Source: a halophilic archaeon (GTDB lineage Archaea; Halobacteriota; Halobacteria; Halobacteriales; Haladaptataceae). Taken from it: 64,000 bases of DNA. The stretch's first letter is position 1; every line of letters starts with the position of its first letter. Shown one piece after another: positions 26,204 through 35,276 of the stretch. Under the pieces are notes generated by a model. That model worked only from the letters and a program-made list of their open reading frames with translations. It did no database searches and was not told the origin of the DNA. The position numbers and the translations under genes were made by a program. The stretch spans positions 62,001-126,000 of the forward strand of contig QNGA01000006.1 in assembly GCA_003298465.1 (NCBI GenBank), read 5' to 3'.

Positions 26204-27166
26204 CTACAAGATTTGGCCGCGACTTTTCTCGCGTCGGTCTGCTCGGCTTTCGACGTCCGTCTGGAAGAGTTCCTCGTACAGTTCAAGGACGTCAGGATGT
26301 GGGCGGTCGCCATATCCGGCGTTCATCGCCATTTGATGCTCTTGTTCGGCGAAGCTCCCGACTGGATAGTGCACGTCGTGTGCATCGGCAAGTTCCTCCA
26401 GTTCGACGAGGTCCTTGTGTGCTTCGCGGAGGTTGAACTGCTGGTCAGGGCCAAGACGAACGTCCTTGGACTCGGGGACGAAGTGGTCGACGAACGCTTC
26501 GTCGAACGCATTACCGAAGAACGCGTCTAGTTTATCGTCGTATATCTGCGTATAATGGCGGAGCGTCCGGTAGAGGACGGCCGGGTCGACGCCACGTTCC
26601 TCGGCGAGGAACAGCCCCTCAACGAAGATCAGTAGGACAGTCTGTCCAACCTGATTATGAATGAGCTTGACCAGTTGTGCATCGCCGACATTGCCGATAT
26701 GGTAGACGTCCTCCGCGATGGCCGACAGCACGTCTCGGTGGTCGCGTAACCGTTCATCGTCGCCGCCAGCCATGACGGTCAGTTCGCCGGCCGCCGCACC
26801 GACGGCCCCGCCAGTGATGGGGCAGTCGTGATAATACATCCCGGCTGTCGTGGCACGTTCGGCGAGCGCTTCAGCCGTGCTCGGAGAGAGTGTGCTCGTA
26901 TCGAATACGACTGTCTCGGGGGTGCCATATTCGCAAATCGTCTCGACTACTTCGCGACTAATCTCTGGGTGTGGAAGCGAGAGGATGATTGTGGAGGCTT
27001 GCTCTGCGACGGTGGCGTTGTCCGAGGCGACGTCAACGCCAACATCCGCGGCCTGTTGACGCGATGACTCTGAAACGTCGTAGCCGATCACGTCATGACC
27101 TGCGGCGAGCAGTGTTTCACTGATGCCTACGCCGACTTTGCCGAGTCCGATGACTCCGACCTGCAT
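26204..27166 (-). CDS. NAD(P)-dependent oxidoreductase, 3-hydroxyisobutyrate dehydrogenase-like
   Basis: 320-residue beta-hydroxyacid dehydrogenase. MQVGVIGLGKVGVGISETLL is the Rossmann start, DCPITGGAVGAAAGELTVMA the substrate loop, and GDAQLVKLIHNQVGQ carries the catalytic Lys and the Asn four residues later. This set matches active enzymes acting on small 3-hydroxyacids such as tartronate semialdehyde or L-threonate-type acids. The basic tail after LFQTDVESR is unusual. It is transcribed divergently from an MR/MLE dehydratase across a 136-nt region with a strong inverted repeat. Confidence 0.9.
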   Translation of the reverse strand: MQVGVIGLGKVGVGISETLLAAGHDVIGYDVSESSRQQAADVGVDVASDNATVAEQASTIILSLPHPEISREVVETICEYGTPETVVFDTSTLSPSTAEALAERATTAGMYYHDCPITGGAVGAAAGELTVMAGGDDERLRDHRDVLSAIAEDVYHIGNVGDAQLVKLIHNQVGQTVLLIFVEGLFLAEERGVDPAVLYRTLRHYTQIYDDKLDAFFGNAFDEAFVDHFVPESKDVRLGPDQQFNLREAHKDLVELEELADAHDVHYPVGSFAEQEHQMAMNAGYGDRPHPDVLELYEELFQTDVESRADRREKSRGQIL

Positions 27167-27302
27167 ACAGACACCAATACACGATTTAAATATAAAAATT
27201 TGGTCTCAATGACTACGAGAATATTCGGGTTCAGCGCAGGTGTCTCGTCATCCTCTGCGCTGAGACCATATTTCTATATGTAGGTATTGAGAGACACTAT
27301 AC
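27167..27302. promoter_or_regulatory. divergent promoter with perfect inverted repeat
   Basis: Between the dehydrogenase (minus) and the dehydratase (plus). TTTAAATATAAAAATTT at 27184-27200 is a TATA-like box for the minus gene and TTTCTATATG near 27270 is one for the plus gene. A perfect 9-nt inverted repeat TCAGCGCAG (27231-27239) / CTGCGCTGA (27255-27263) with a 15-nt spacer lies between them, and GGTCTCA (27202) is inverted as TGAGACC (27261). It is a candidate operator for the IclR protein of the island (inference). Confidence 0.6.
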
Positions 27303-28454
27303 ATGGAGATTACGGCGCTTGAGACCGTGCAGTTTGAGTCAGAGTCGGACCTGACTACTACCGAACGAGACATTGACCTCACCATCCTCCGCGTCCACAC
27401 TGACGCGAGTGTCGTCGGCCTCGGGGAAACCTTTCCGCAGGCAGAGATGGAGGCTGGAGCGATACACGGCCCCATAGCTGACCAAGTGCTCGGGCGAGAC
27501 CCGCGTGATATCGAAGCCATTCGGGATGACCTCCAGACGTACTTCAACTACTATGGGCATGCCGGGGCAGAGAGCCGGGCGATGAGCGCACTCGACATTG
27601 CTCTCTGGGACATCAAAGGGAAAGCGGCGGGCGAACCGATATACCAGCTTCTCGGCGGCAAATCCCGGACTGAAATCCCGGCATACAATACCTGCTATGA
27701 CCAAGAATTTGACTTCTGTGAGGAGCCGGTTGCGCTCGCTGAGTCCCTCCTCGAACAAGGTATCACGTCAATGAAGATTTGGCCGTTCGACGAGTTCGCG
27801 ACAGAGACCCGCGGCCAGCGAATCACCGCAGAACAACTCGAGGCAGGCGTCGCACCGATCCAGCAGATCCGAGACGCCGTCGGCAACAAGATGGACATTG
27901 CCATCGAACTCCATGGTCTCTGGGCACTTACACCAGGGAAGCGCATCGTCGACGCTGTCTCGCAGTACAATCCTGTCTGGGTCGAAGATGTCGTACGTAA
28001 GGGAAACTTCGAAGCATACGAGCGCCTCGCCGCGAGCACTGATTGCTCGCTCTGCATTAGTGAGCGTCTCATCGGCCGTTATGAGTTCGAGCAGGCGTTA
28101 CAGACGAACGCTGTAGACATTGTGATGCCGGACCTCTGTTGGACTGGCGGTATCAGCGAAGGCCGAGCCATCGCGGCGATGGCAGAGACGCACCACCTCC
28201 CAATTGCCCCACACAATTCCGGGGGCCCAGTCCTTCACGCCGCGAATGCTCACCTCTCGGCGACAGTGCCGAATCTATACGTCATGGAGACCATTCGTGA
28301 CCGATATGACGGCTGGCATCAGAACTTGGTCACCGAGACAATGCCAGTCCGTAAGGGCTCCCTCGCCATCCCTGACAGGCCAGGACTCGGGACGAAACTT
28401 GACTCGTCACTCCTCAACCATCCAGAAACAACGGTGCGCCGGACATCGGCGTAA
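27303..28454 (+). CDS. mandelate racemase/muconate lactonizing family dehydratase (1)
   Basis: 383-residue enolase-superfamily enzyme, cytosolic and Mg2+-dependent. Cap-domain signature SALDIALWDIKGKAAGEPIY near 100; barrel metal ligands in AIELHGLW, VWVEDVV and ISERLIG; C-terminal His in PIAPHNSGGP. The ELHG pattern, with His after the first metal ligand, is that of galactonate/mannonate-type acid sugar dehydratases. The reaction should be removal of water from an aldonate to give a 2-keto-3-deoxy acid. First of four such genes in the island; divergent from a beta-hydroxyacid dehydrogenase. Confidence 0.92.
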   Translation: MEITALETVQFESESDLTTTERDIDLTILRVHTDASVVGLGETFPQAEMEAGAIHGPIADQVLGRDPRDIEAIRDDLQTYFNYYGHAGAESRAMSALDIALWDIKGKAAGEPIYQLLGGKSRTEIPAYNTCYDQEFDFCEEPVALAESLLEQGITSMKIWPFDEFATETRGQRITAEQLEAGVAPIQQIRDAVGNKMDIAIELHGLWALTPGKRIVDAVSQYNPVWVEDVVRKGNFEAYERLAASTDCSLCISERLIGRYEFEQALQTNAVDIVMPDLCWTGGISEGRAIAAMAETHHLPIAPHNSGGPVLHAANAHLSATVPNLYVMETIRDRYDGWHQNLVTETMPVRKGSLAIPDRPGLGTKLDSSLLNHPETTVRRTSA

Positions 28455-28515
28455 CTGCCTTGCCCAACGCCCGCTTGAAGGATTCGAGACTGGATCTGTC
28501 ACCGCCACGACCGAA

Positions 28516-29859
28516 TCAGTGTCGGTCTTGGATGTGCCGCAGGTGATGGAGGAACGAGTCGTCGTTGATTTCGACATCGTCGTATGTTACGACGTCGTCT
28601 GTCTCGATTGGCTGTCGGACGGTCGCTCCTTTGAGGAGTTCGAACGGAACGTGATTCTGTTCGGCAGCGGTCTCAGCAGTCTCTAGTAATCCATATACAG
28701 TGTAGCCGCCCCCACCGTCAAGTTCGTCGCCTGGTGTGAGGTTGCGCTTCGCGGCGCCGACAACTTCGGCCTCGTGACGGTGGGGGACGCCGGTTGCTTC
28801 ATTCCGTAATGCGGCGTTAGCGACGCTGACAGGGGTTTCGACGCCTGGGAGATGATACGGCCGATAGAAAAGCTGGTACTTGCCATCGCTAGCAACATGC
28901 AGGCCAGTTCCGGCGTTCTGTTTGAGGTATGTCTGCACCTGTTCATTCGGCGTGGTGGTGACAAGGAAAACGCCGAAGCTGATGTCATCTGAAACGGCTG
29001 ATCCATCAGGCTGAAGCGTACTGATCGTGTCGACGGAGCCGCGGGAGTCCAGTATCCCACCGTCGTCGGTTGGTCGAAGTAGCTCTGGGATTTCCGGAAT
29101 CTCTGCCGTCGGAAGATGCATGCCAGGTGTATCGGGCGTCAGCCCGGTTGCGTTTGCGACTGCGCACATTTCAACGGCGACTTTCGTTCCATCCAGGAAC
29201 GAATTGTACATTCGGGCGTTGAGATCCTGTTCTTCGACGAATGACGCGTCGTAGCCGAACCGTTTGAAGACATCGTCGGGTGTTCCATGGCGGTATTCCT
29301 CCCGAAATGGATTACCTTTCCCGGCTGCGACGACATCGAGACCGACTGTCTCTGCCCAATGATAGAGCTCGACTATGAGTGACGGCTGGTCGCCGTATGC
29401 CATCGTGTAGGTGACATCGTTGTTGTCGGCGAATTCGGCCAGAATCGGGCCGACGACCGTGTCAGCTTCGACTGTAACCATTACAACGTGTTTCTTCGCC
29501 ATGATCGCTTCATAGGCATGGCGGGCGCCGACTTCGGGAACACCTGTCGCTTCAACGACTACGTCCACCTCGGTTGCTGTCAATTCGACTCCATCGGTCA
29601 GTATGGCCCGATTCCCATCGGCCACTGCTATGTCGGCCTCTGCGGCGCTGTTAGCGTCGACGACAGCGTCAGACGAAATACCTGCCTCGACGTAGGCGTC
29701 AACTGCCTTCTGTTCGTCTACATCGGCGACAACGGCGGTCGTCATCCCGGGCGCTCGTTCGAGTTGGTCGATGAGTTTCGTTCCAAACACGCCGGCGCCA
29801 ATGACACCGACGCGAATGGGCTGCTCCAATTGATGTAGTTTGGCTGGTACGTTGAGCAT
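28516..29859 (-). CDS. NAD(P)-binding SAF-domain oxidoreductase, homoserine-dehydrogenase-like
   Basis: 447-residue protein. N-terminal Rossmann fold IRVGVIGAGVFGTKLIDQLE, the segment VDVVVEATGVPEVGARHAYE and a central region AYGDQPSLIVELYHWAETVG typical of the predicted homoserine-dehydrogenase-like family. The C-terminal SAF-like domain (GDELDGGGGYTVYGLLETAE) is usual for these proteins, which occur in tetronate and branched-sugar catabolic clusters. The true substrate is not known; homoserine is unlikely given the context. Last gene of the minus-strand operon ALDH-VOC-VOC-oxidoreductase. Confidence 0.82.
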   Translation of the reverse strand: MLNVPAKLHQLEQPIRVGVIGAGVFGTKLIDQLERAPGMTTAVVADVDEQKAVDAYVEAGISSDAVVDANSAAEADIAVADGNRAILTDGVELTATEVDVVVEATGVPEVGARHAYEAIMAKKHVVMVTVEADTVVGPILAEFADNNDVTYTMAYGDQPSLIVELYHWAETVGLDVVAAGKGNPFREEYRHGTPDDVFKRFGYDASFVEEQDLNARMYNSFLDGTKVAVEMCAVANATGLTPDTPGMHLPTAEIPEIPELLRPTDDGGILDSRGSVDTISTLQPDGSAVSDDISFGVFLVTTTPNEQVQTYLKQNAGTGLHVASDGKYQLFYRPYHLPGVETPVSVANAALRNEATGVPHRHEAEVVGAAKRNLTPGDELDGGGGYTVYGLLETAETAAEQNHVPFELLKGATVRQPIETDDVVTYDDVEINDDSFLHHLRHIQDRH

Positions 29860-29901
29860 GGTTCAGTGCTGTCGTGCGTGGGCTCTGTCCGGACGAGTGA
29901 T

Positions 29902-30312
29902 TCATTCAGTCATTTCTTCGACGAGCTGGAGATAGATGCCATCGGTGGTTTCGGTCTCCATGTCGATAAGACGGCAGTCGGGGAATGTCGGTGCGACGAT
30001 CGGTTCGTCCCACGCAGCTTCGATTCCCCGCCTCTCGCACGTGGCAACGGCTTCATCTATGTCATCCACCTCATATGCGACGTGGTTAAGTCCGTTTCCC
30101 TGTTCCGCCAGAAACGTCTCCATCTCCTCGTGATCAATGGGTTCCTGTACCTCGATATAGGTCTCACCAACTCGATAAACAGCAGCCTTGTACCCGGCAT
30201 CCGGCATCTCTCGAGTCGTGACTGCGCCCATCGAGAGCGTGTCGCCGAACAGCGTCTTATAGGCGTCAAGATTATCGACAGTGTACGCGATGTGGTGTAC
30301 TTTGTCGAACAT
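29902..30312 (-). CDS. VOC-family protein, methylmalonyl-CoA-epimerase-like
   Basis: 136-residue vicinal-oxygen-chelate protein with two beta-alpha-beta-beta-beta repeats. MFDKVHHIAYTVDNLDAYKT begins the first and GNGLNHVAYEVDDIDEAVAT the second. Candidate metal ligands are His in HHIAY, Glu in YIEVQEP, His in LNHVAY and Glu near the C-terminus. Closest in style to methylmalonyl-CoA epimerases, but the operon suggests a small-molecule isomerase or lyase acting on a sugar-acid intermediate. It lies 18 nt downstream of a second VOC gene. Confidence 0.85.
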   Translation of the reverse strand: MFDKVHHIAYTVDNLDAYKTLFGDTLSMGAVTTREMPDAGYKAAVYRVGETYIEVQEPIDHEEMETFLAEQGNGLNHVAYEVDDIDEAVATCERRGIEAAWDEPIVAPTFPDCRLIDMETETTDGIYLQLVEEMTE

Positions 30313-30330
30313 CAGTTTATTAGAATACTC

Positions 30331-30750
30331 TCACTCTTCGAGCAGTTCAACAGTGTTTCCGTCGGGGTCGTACAGGTATACCACTTGGGCGCCATTCTCG
30401 AGCGTCTGTGGCTCGCTCACGAATTCGATAGAGTCCGACAATTCCTTGTACTGTCGGTCAACGTTGTCGACGGCGAGACAAAAGTGAGATGCACCGATAG
30501 TGTCGTTTGAAACGCCTTCATTAGCGTTCCCGCCGCCGTTCTCGTATTCGAGAAGTTCGATGCTACACCCGCCTGCGTCTAGGAACACGATGTCAACATC
30601 GACGTCCTTGACATCGACGAACCGGCTGAACGCCTCGTCGTCGAATCCAATCTGCTCGAGTTCATCCATTCCGAGCGTATCGCGGTAGAACGCGACCGAC
30701 TCTTCGAGATCCGATACTGTGATGCCATAATGATGTGCTTCTCCAATCAT
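30331..30750 (-). CDS. VOC-family (glyoxalase-like) protein
   Basis: 139-residue VOC protein: MIGEAHHYGITVSDLEESVA at the start, CSIELLEYENGG with a candidate ligand Glu, ASHFCLAVDNVDRQYKELSD opening the second half and VYLYDPDGNTVELLEE with the terminal Glu. The ATG overlaps the stop of the aldehyde dehydrogenase by 4 nt (ATGA), which shows co-translation. Two different VOC proteins side by side in a catabolic operon suggest an isomerase/dioxygenase pair or a heterodimer. Substrate unknown. Confidence 0.85.
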   Translation of the reverse strand: MIGEAHHYGITVSDLEESVAFYRDTLGMDELEQIGFDDEAFSRFVDVKDVDVDIVFLDAGGCSIELLEYENGGGNANEGVSNDTIGASHFCLAVDNVDRQYKELSDSIEFVSEPQTLENGAQVVYLYDPDGNTVELLEE

Positions 30751-32198
30751 TGATCGTAATTGTGATAAACTGTTTTTAGCTGCGTGTACTCGAGAACGCC
30801 GTACTTTCCATCTTCTCCTCCTATACCTGATTCATTCCAGCCGACGTGATGGCCCTGCCATGACTCACCGAGCGTGCGATTGATGTAGGTTTCACCGAAT
30901 TCAAGGTCTTCAGCAGCCCGCATCGCCGTTGCGTAATCGTCGGTGAAGACGTACGACGAGAGGCCATAACGCGAATCATTTGCATACTCAATCGCCTGTT
31001 CGAGCGAGTCAATCTCCATAATCGGGCTGACTGGGCCGAACACCTCCTGTTGCATGATGTCCATATCCTGTTCGACGCCGGTGACGACCGTCGGCTCGTA
31101 CCAGTGACCAGTAGCGAACTCCTCGTCACTGGGTCGCTGCCCGCCCGTGAGCACCTGCGCACCTTCCTCAGTGGCCTGTTGGACCGCCGTCTCAGTTTTC
31201 TCGAGTTCACGTTCGTTGACGTGTGGTCCCATGTCCGGGTTCTCGCCCGGATCACCGATAGTGACGTCCTTGGCAGCCGCAACATAGCGCTCTTCGAACT
31301 CCTCTCGGACGTCCGAATGAACATAGATACGCTCAGCGCACGTACACACCTGTCCAGTGTTCGTGATTCTGGCGGTAAGGATGTCCTCAACCGCGGCGTC
31401 GATATCGGCATCCTTCCAGACGATAGCTGGCGCTTTCCCACCGAGTTCGAGCGAGACATGCGCCATTGTGTCTGCAGCGTCGCGCATGATCTGTTTGCCC
31501 GTCTCAGTGTTACCGGTCATCGAAATCATGTCGACCGTCTCGTGGGTGACCAGTGCATGGCCGACATCTGGCCCGCCAGTAACCACGTTGAATACGCCTT
31601 CTGGTAAGGGGGCATGCTCGTCGACGAGTTCGACGAGACGGAGTGTTGCAAGCGGTGTTTCCTCGCTCGGCTTCGCTACCATCGTGTTACCAGTAACGAG
31701 CGCCGGGGCGAGCTTCCTAATGAACACTGCGAGGGGATAATTCCATGGGATGATGCCAGCTACGACACCGTGCGGATGACGGAGAATATGAATCGATTCG
31801 TTACGAGCGTCACCCGGAACAATATCACCCTCGATACGGCGATCCCAGCCAGCCATGTACTCTGCAAGTTCGACGGCACCTTCAATCTCACCGTGAGCGA
31901 TATCCAGCGGCTTTCCCTGTTCGTCGACAATCAGTTGCGCAAGTTCATCAGCATGGTCCTCCATCACAGCCGCGATATCACGGACGAAGTCGCCACGCTC
32001 TTTCGCTGGCCGTTTCGCCCACTCGTATTGGGCCGCCTCCGCAGCAGTGACGGCTTCATTGACCGCTCTATTCGTCGCCTCGGGCACTGTCGCGATGACC
32101 TCCTCCGTGGCCGGGTTCGTGACGCTGATTTCCGTCTTACTTTCGATATCTTTCCATTCGTTGTTCGTGTATACGCCTCTCACGCTCCGCGATGACAT
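30747..32198 (-). CDS. aldehyde dehydrogenase (1)
   Basis: 483-residue NAD(P)-dependent aldehyde dehydrogenase. Motifs: IIPWNYPLAVFIRKLAPALV, catalytic Glu in HVSLELGGKAPAIVWKDAD near 250, catalytic Cys in NTGQVCTCAERIYVH near 285, and QQEVFGPVSPIMEID. It resembles the lactaldehyde/glycolaldehyde dehydrogenase (AldA) group, so a likely job is to oxidise the aldehyde released by the HpcH aldolase encoded nearby. First gene of a four-gene minus-strand operon. Confidence 0.92.
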   Translation of the reverse strand: MSSRSVRGVYTNNEWKDIESKTEISVTNPATEEVIATVPEATNRAVNEAVTAAEAAQYEWAKRPAKERGDFVRDIAAVMEDHADELAQLIVDEQGKPLDIAHGEIEGAVELAEYMAGWDRRIEGDIVPGDARNESIHILRHPHGVVAGIIPWNYPLAVFIRKLAPALVTGNTMVAKPSEETPLATLRLVELVDEHAPLPEGVFNVVTGGPDVGHALVTHETVDMISMTGNTETGKQIMRDAADTMAHVSLELGGKAPAIVWKDADIDAAVEDILTARITNTGQVCTCAERIYVHSDVREEFEERYVAAAKDVTIGDPGENPDMGPHVNERELEKTETAVQQATEEGAQVLTGGQRPSDEEFATGHWYEPTVVTGVEQDMDIMQQEVFGPVSPIMEIDSLEQAIEYANDSRYGLSSYVFTDDYATAMRAAEDLEFGETYINRTLGESWQGHHVGWNESGIGGEDGKYGVLEYTQLKTVYHNYDQ

Positions 32199-32316
32199 GC
32201 ACCAGTATATGCACAGTCGAATTGTATAAATATTAGGTTGAAGGAAACCCTTTCATCATTTGTGAAACAGTACAGAGCGGAAAACGTTATGTCCCCCCCG
32301 CCATGGATCTAGCACT
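32199..32316. promoter_or_regulatory. divergent promoter region
   Basis: 118 nt between the aldehyde dehydrogenase (minus) and an FAH-fold gene (plus). TGTATAAATATTAGG near 32224-32238 is an archaeal BRE/TATA-like stretch read toward the minus operon. Nothing comparable is clear for the plus gene apart from the A-rich GAAAACGTTATG. No strong inverted repeat. Confidence 0.45.
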
Positions 32317-33051
32317 ATGTATCGCGTGAGATTTCGCGACCCAGCAGGTACGGTACGGACTGGAGAATGGACCGCTAGCGGCGTAACGTTCGGCAATGAG
32401 ACGTATGACCGCGACGAGGTAGATATTCTGGCGCCAGTCGACCCGTCGAAGATCGTCTGCATCGGTCTCAATTACGAGAACCACGCTAAGGAGTCCGGAA
32501 TGGAGATTCCGGACCGTCCTCTATTGTTCCTGAAACCGCCGAACACTGTCGCTGGACACGGCGATACAATTCCGCTCCCGGCCGGCAAGGAGCGCGTCGA
32601 GTATGAGGCCGAGCTCGGTATTGTGATCGGCCAACAGTGTCGCAATCTCGACGCTAAGGATGCAATGGATGTGGTGGCAGGATACACCTGTGTCAACGAC
32701 ATCTCGAACCGCGATGATCAGGAAGTCGAGACGAATTGGGTTCGTGGGAAAGCGTTCGACGGCGCGGCGCCGCTTGGCCCTGTCGTCGCGACACCGGATG
32801 AGGTTGAGGACGACGCCCGCATCACCCTGCGAGTTAACGGCGAGACGAAACAGAACTCGTCCAGGGCGGAGTTCATCTTCGACGTTCCGGAACTTCTCCA
32901 GGAGATCACGCGCTATATGACGCTTGAGCCCGGTGACGTTGTCTCTACTGGGACGCCTGAAGGAGTTGGGCCACTTTCAGACGGCGATACCGTCGAAGTT
33001 GATATCGAGGGTATTCCGACTCTCGAGCATACTGTCCGTCAGGAACAGTAG
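32317..33051 (+). CDS. fumarylacetoacetate hydrolase family protein (1)
   Basis: 244-residue FAH-fold enzyme. The N-terminal entry IVCIGLNYENHAKESGMEIP, the metal-binding acidic site RVEYEAELGIVIG, the catalytic region NDISNRDDQEV and the GDVVSTGTPEGVGPL loop are all present. The family hydrolyses C-C bonds of diketoacids (for example 2,4-diketo-3-deoxy-sugar acids to pyruvate plus a hydroxyacid) or decarboxylates or tautomerises oxoacids. In a cluster with lactate-oxidation genes, a diketo-hydrolase that releases a hydroxyacid is attractive (inference). Followed by the aldolase. Confidence 0.92.
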   Translation: MYRVRFRDPAGTVRTGEWTASGVTFGNETYDRDEVDILAPVDPSKIVCIGLNYENHAKESGMEIPDRPLLFLKPPNTVAGHGDTIPLPAGKERVEYEAELGIVIGQQCRNLDAKDAMDVVAGYTCVNDISNRDDQEVETNWVRGKAFDGAAPLGPVVATPDEVEDDARITLRVNGETKQNSSRAEFIFDVPELLQEITRYMTLEPGDVVSTGTPEGVGPLSDGDTVEVDIEGIPTLEHTVRQEQ

Positions 33052-33163
33052 TTGCGTCGCGTCTGGTACAGGATTCGACGCTATGAGAGATCAAGATCGT
33101 ATCTAATATTATCTCTAGATTATCAGCGTAAGTTATATAGTTAATACTATCACTGGATAACGT

Positions 33164-33928
33164 ATGGCTTCAAATAGCCTGCGCGAGCGACTCGTCAGTG
33201 GCGATGAACTCGTCGGAACATTTCAAATCACTGCATCGCCGATGGTCGCCGAAACCATTGGTGAGACGGACTTAGATTTCGTGGTTCTCGACCAAGAGCA
33301 CGGCCCGCTCACGGCCGAAACGACTGCTTCACTCACGATGGGTGTCGACAATACCGACACATCAGCTGTCGTCCGTGTCCGGTCGAACGACCCACCGGAG
33401 ATTCAACGCGCGCTAGATCTTGGAGCAGAGGGGGTACAGATCCCCCAGATTGAAACCGCAGAAGATGCGCGGACTGCAGTCGACGCTGCTCGGTTTTCAC
33501 CAGTTGGCGAGCGCGGATTCTCGATGTACGTCCGTGCTGGGGAGTACATCGGTTCTGAATCCTATACCGAAGACCAGAACGAGCAGACTACTGTCATCGT
33601 TCACGTCGAGGGCGAACGCGGCGTTGAAAACATCGACGAAATCCTGTCGGTTGATGGGATCGACGTGATCTTTCTCGGCCCATACGACCTCTCGCAGTCG
33701 CTCGGCGTTCCAGGACAGATCAACCACGAACGAGTTACGTCGCTCATGGAGGACGTCTGTGAGAAGGCTGCCGACGCCAACAGGGTTGTCGGAACCCATG
33801 CCGACGACCCAGAAACTGCACGGCGCTGGCTTGATGCAGGTGCCCAGTATGTCACACTCTCGGTTGAACTGCCGACACTCCACGACGCATTCGACAGCGC
33901 GTACCACGATGCAGTCACCGACGAATAA
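33164..33928 (+). CDS. HpcH/HpaI-family 2-keto-3-deoxy acid aldolase
   Basis: 254-residue class II aldolase. Seen: FQITASPMVAETIGETDLDF, the catalytic His/Glu of VVLDQEHGPLTAE, the Arg region AVVRVRSNDPPEIQRALDLG, EGVQIPQIETAEDART, the metal-site acids in VHVEGERGVENIDEIL and the VIFLGPYDLSQSLGVPG loop. The family cleaves 2-keto-3-deoxy acids to pyruvate and an aldehyde such as lactaldehyde or glycolaldehyde. It sits 28 nt before an MR/MLE dehydratase that could make its substrate. An AT-rich promoter with ATAGT-TAAT-ACTAT at 33139-33152 lies just upstream. Confidence 0.92.
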   Translation: MASNSLRERLVSGDELVGTFQITASPMVAETIGETDLDFVVLDQEHGPLTAETTASLTMGVDNTDTSAVVRVRSNDPPEIQRALDLGAEGVQIPQIETAEDARTAVDAARFSPVGERGFSMYVRAGEYIGSESYTEDQNEQTTVIVHVEGERGVENIDEILSVDGIDVIFLGPYDLSQSLGVPGQINHERVTSLMEDVCEKAADANRVVGTHADDPETARRWLDAGAQYVTLSVELPTLHDAFDSAYHDAVTDE

Positions 33929-33956
33929 TATATAATCAAACTCCAAGGTAGCTACT

Positions 33957-35189
33957 ATGATCGATCCAACTCAACTGAGCGATCCGAACGCAGAGTACAC
34001 GATGCGGGATCTTTCCCAAGAGACGATGAACCTCTCGGACGAACAGGCAGTGACGGATGCGGAGATCACTGACATTCAAACGACGATGGTCGACGGGAAC
34101 TATCCGTGGATCCTTGTGCGGGTGTACACTGATGCTGGCGTCGTCGGCACGGGCGAGTCCTACTGGGGTGGTGGTGACACATCCGTCATTGAGCGGATGA
34201 AGCCGTTCCTGCTGGGCGAGAACCCAACTGACATCGACCGGTTGTATGAACACCTCGTTCAGAAAATGTCTGGTGAGGGCTCGATCTCGGGGAAGGTTAT
34301 TTCCGCAATCTCTGGGATAGAGATAGCGCTCCACGACGTCGCCGGCAAATTACTGGATGTTCCCGCTTACCAGTTACTCGGTGGGAAATACCGCGATTCT
34401 GTGCGTGCGTACTGTGATTGTCACACCGAATCAGAAGCCGACCCTGAAGCATGCGCCGATGAGGCCGAACGCGTTGTTGAGCAACTCGGCTATGACGCTC
34501 TCAAATTCGACCTCGACGTCCCAAGTGGGCACGAACGTGACCGTGCGAACCGCCACCTGAATCCGCTCGAAATCCAGCACAAGGTTGATCTGGTCGAAGC
34601 AGTGACCGAACGCGTTCGCGGGCAGGCCGAAGTCGCATTCGACTGTCACTGGACATACAGCGCCGACAGTGCGAAACGGCTTGCAGAGGCGCTTGAACCG
34701 TATGATGTCTGGTGGCTTGAGGATCCAGTTCCGCCGGAAAACCATGATGTCCAGCAAACAGTCACAGAGGATAGCTCGACGCCGATTGCGACCGGTGAGA
34801 ACGTCTATCGGACGCACGGTCAGCGCCGACTCATCGAGGAGGAGGCTGTTGACATCATCGCACCCGACATTCCCAAAGTCGGCGGCATGCGCGAGGGCCA
34901 CAAAATAGCCACCATGGCCGATATGTACTACCTCCCGGTGGCAATGCACAACGTCTCTTCACCAATTGGGACGATTGCAAGCGCGCACCTTGGCGCGGCA
35001 ATCCCGAACGTACTGGCCGTCGAATACCACTCATACCAACTCGGCTGGTGGGACAATCTCGTCGAAGAAACCGTCATCGAGAATGGCCGCATCGACGTGC
35101 CACCGGATCCTGGCCTTGGTCTGACGCTGGACCTGGATACTGTGGAAGCTCACATGGTGGAGGGAGAGGAACTCTTTGACCCAGCCTGA
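33957..35189 (+). CDS. MR/MLE family dehydratase (2)
   Basis: 410-residue enolase-superfamily protein. An N-terminal extension of about 35 residues precedes ITDIQTTMVDGNYPWILVRV. Barrel motifs: LKFDLDVPSG (lysine), VAFDCHWTYS (first metal Asp and His), WWLEDPVPPE (Glu), PIATGENVYR (Glu) and AMHNVSSPIGT (His). Best described as an acid-sugar dehydratase; substrate unknown. It belongs to a plus-strand run aldolase-dehydratase-FAH with short gaps, so it probably feeds the aldolase or the FAH dehydratase. Confidence 0.92.
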   Translation: MIDPTQLSDPNAEYTMRDLSQETMNLSDEQAVTDAEITDIQTTMVDGNYPWILVRVYTDAGVVGTGESYWGGGDTSVIERMKPFLLGENPTDIDRLYEHLVQKMSGEGSISGKVISAISGIEIALHDVAGKLLDVPAYQLLGGKYRDSVRAYCDCHTESEADPEACADEAERVVEQLGYDALKFDLDVPSGHERDRANRHLNPLEIQHKVDLVEAVTERVRGQAEVAFDCHWTYSADSAKRLAEALEPYDVWWLEDPVPPENHDVQQTVTEDSSTPIATGENVYRTHGQRRLIEEEAVDIIAPDIPKVGGMREGHKIATMADMYYLPVAMHNVSSPIGTIASAHLGAAIPNVLAVEYHSYQLGWWDNLVEETVIENGRIDVPPDPGLGLTLDLDTVEAHMVEGEELFDPA

Positions 35190-35276
35190 AACAACTGTTC
35201 GGTGAACGCTTTCGAAGATATTTATTCAGGTCCGGCGGTACAATTATATCCCTTCGTTCAAACATTCGAATTGTAC

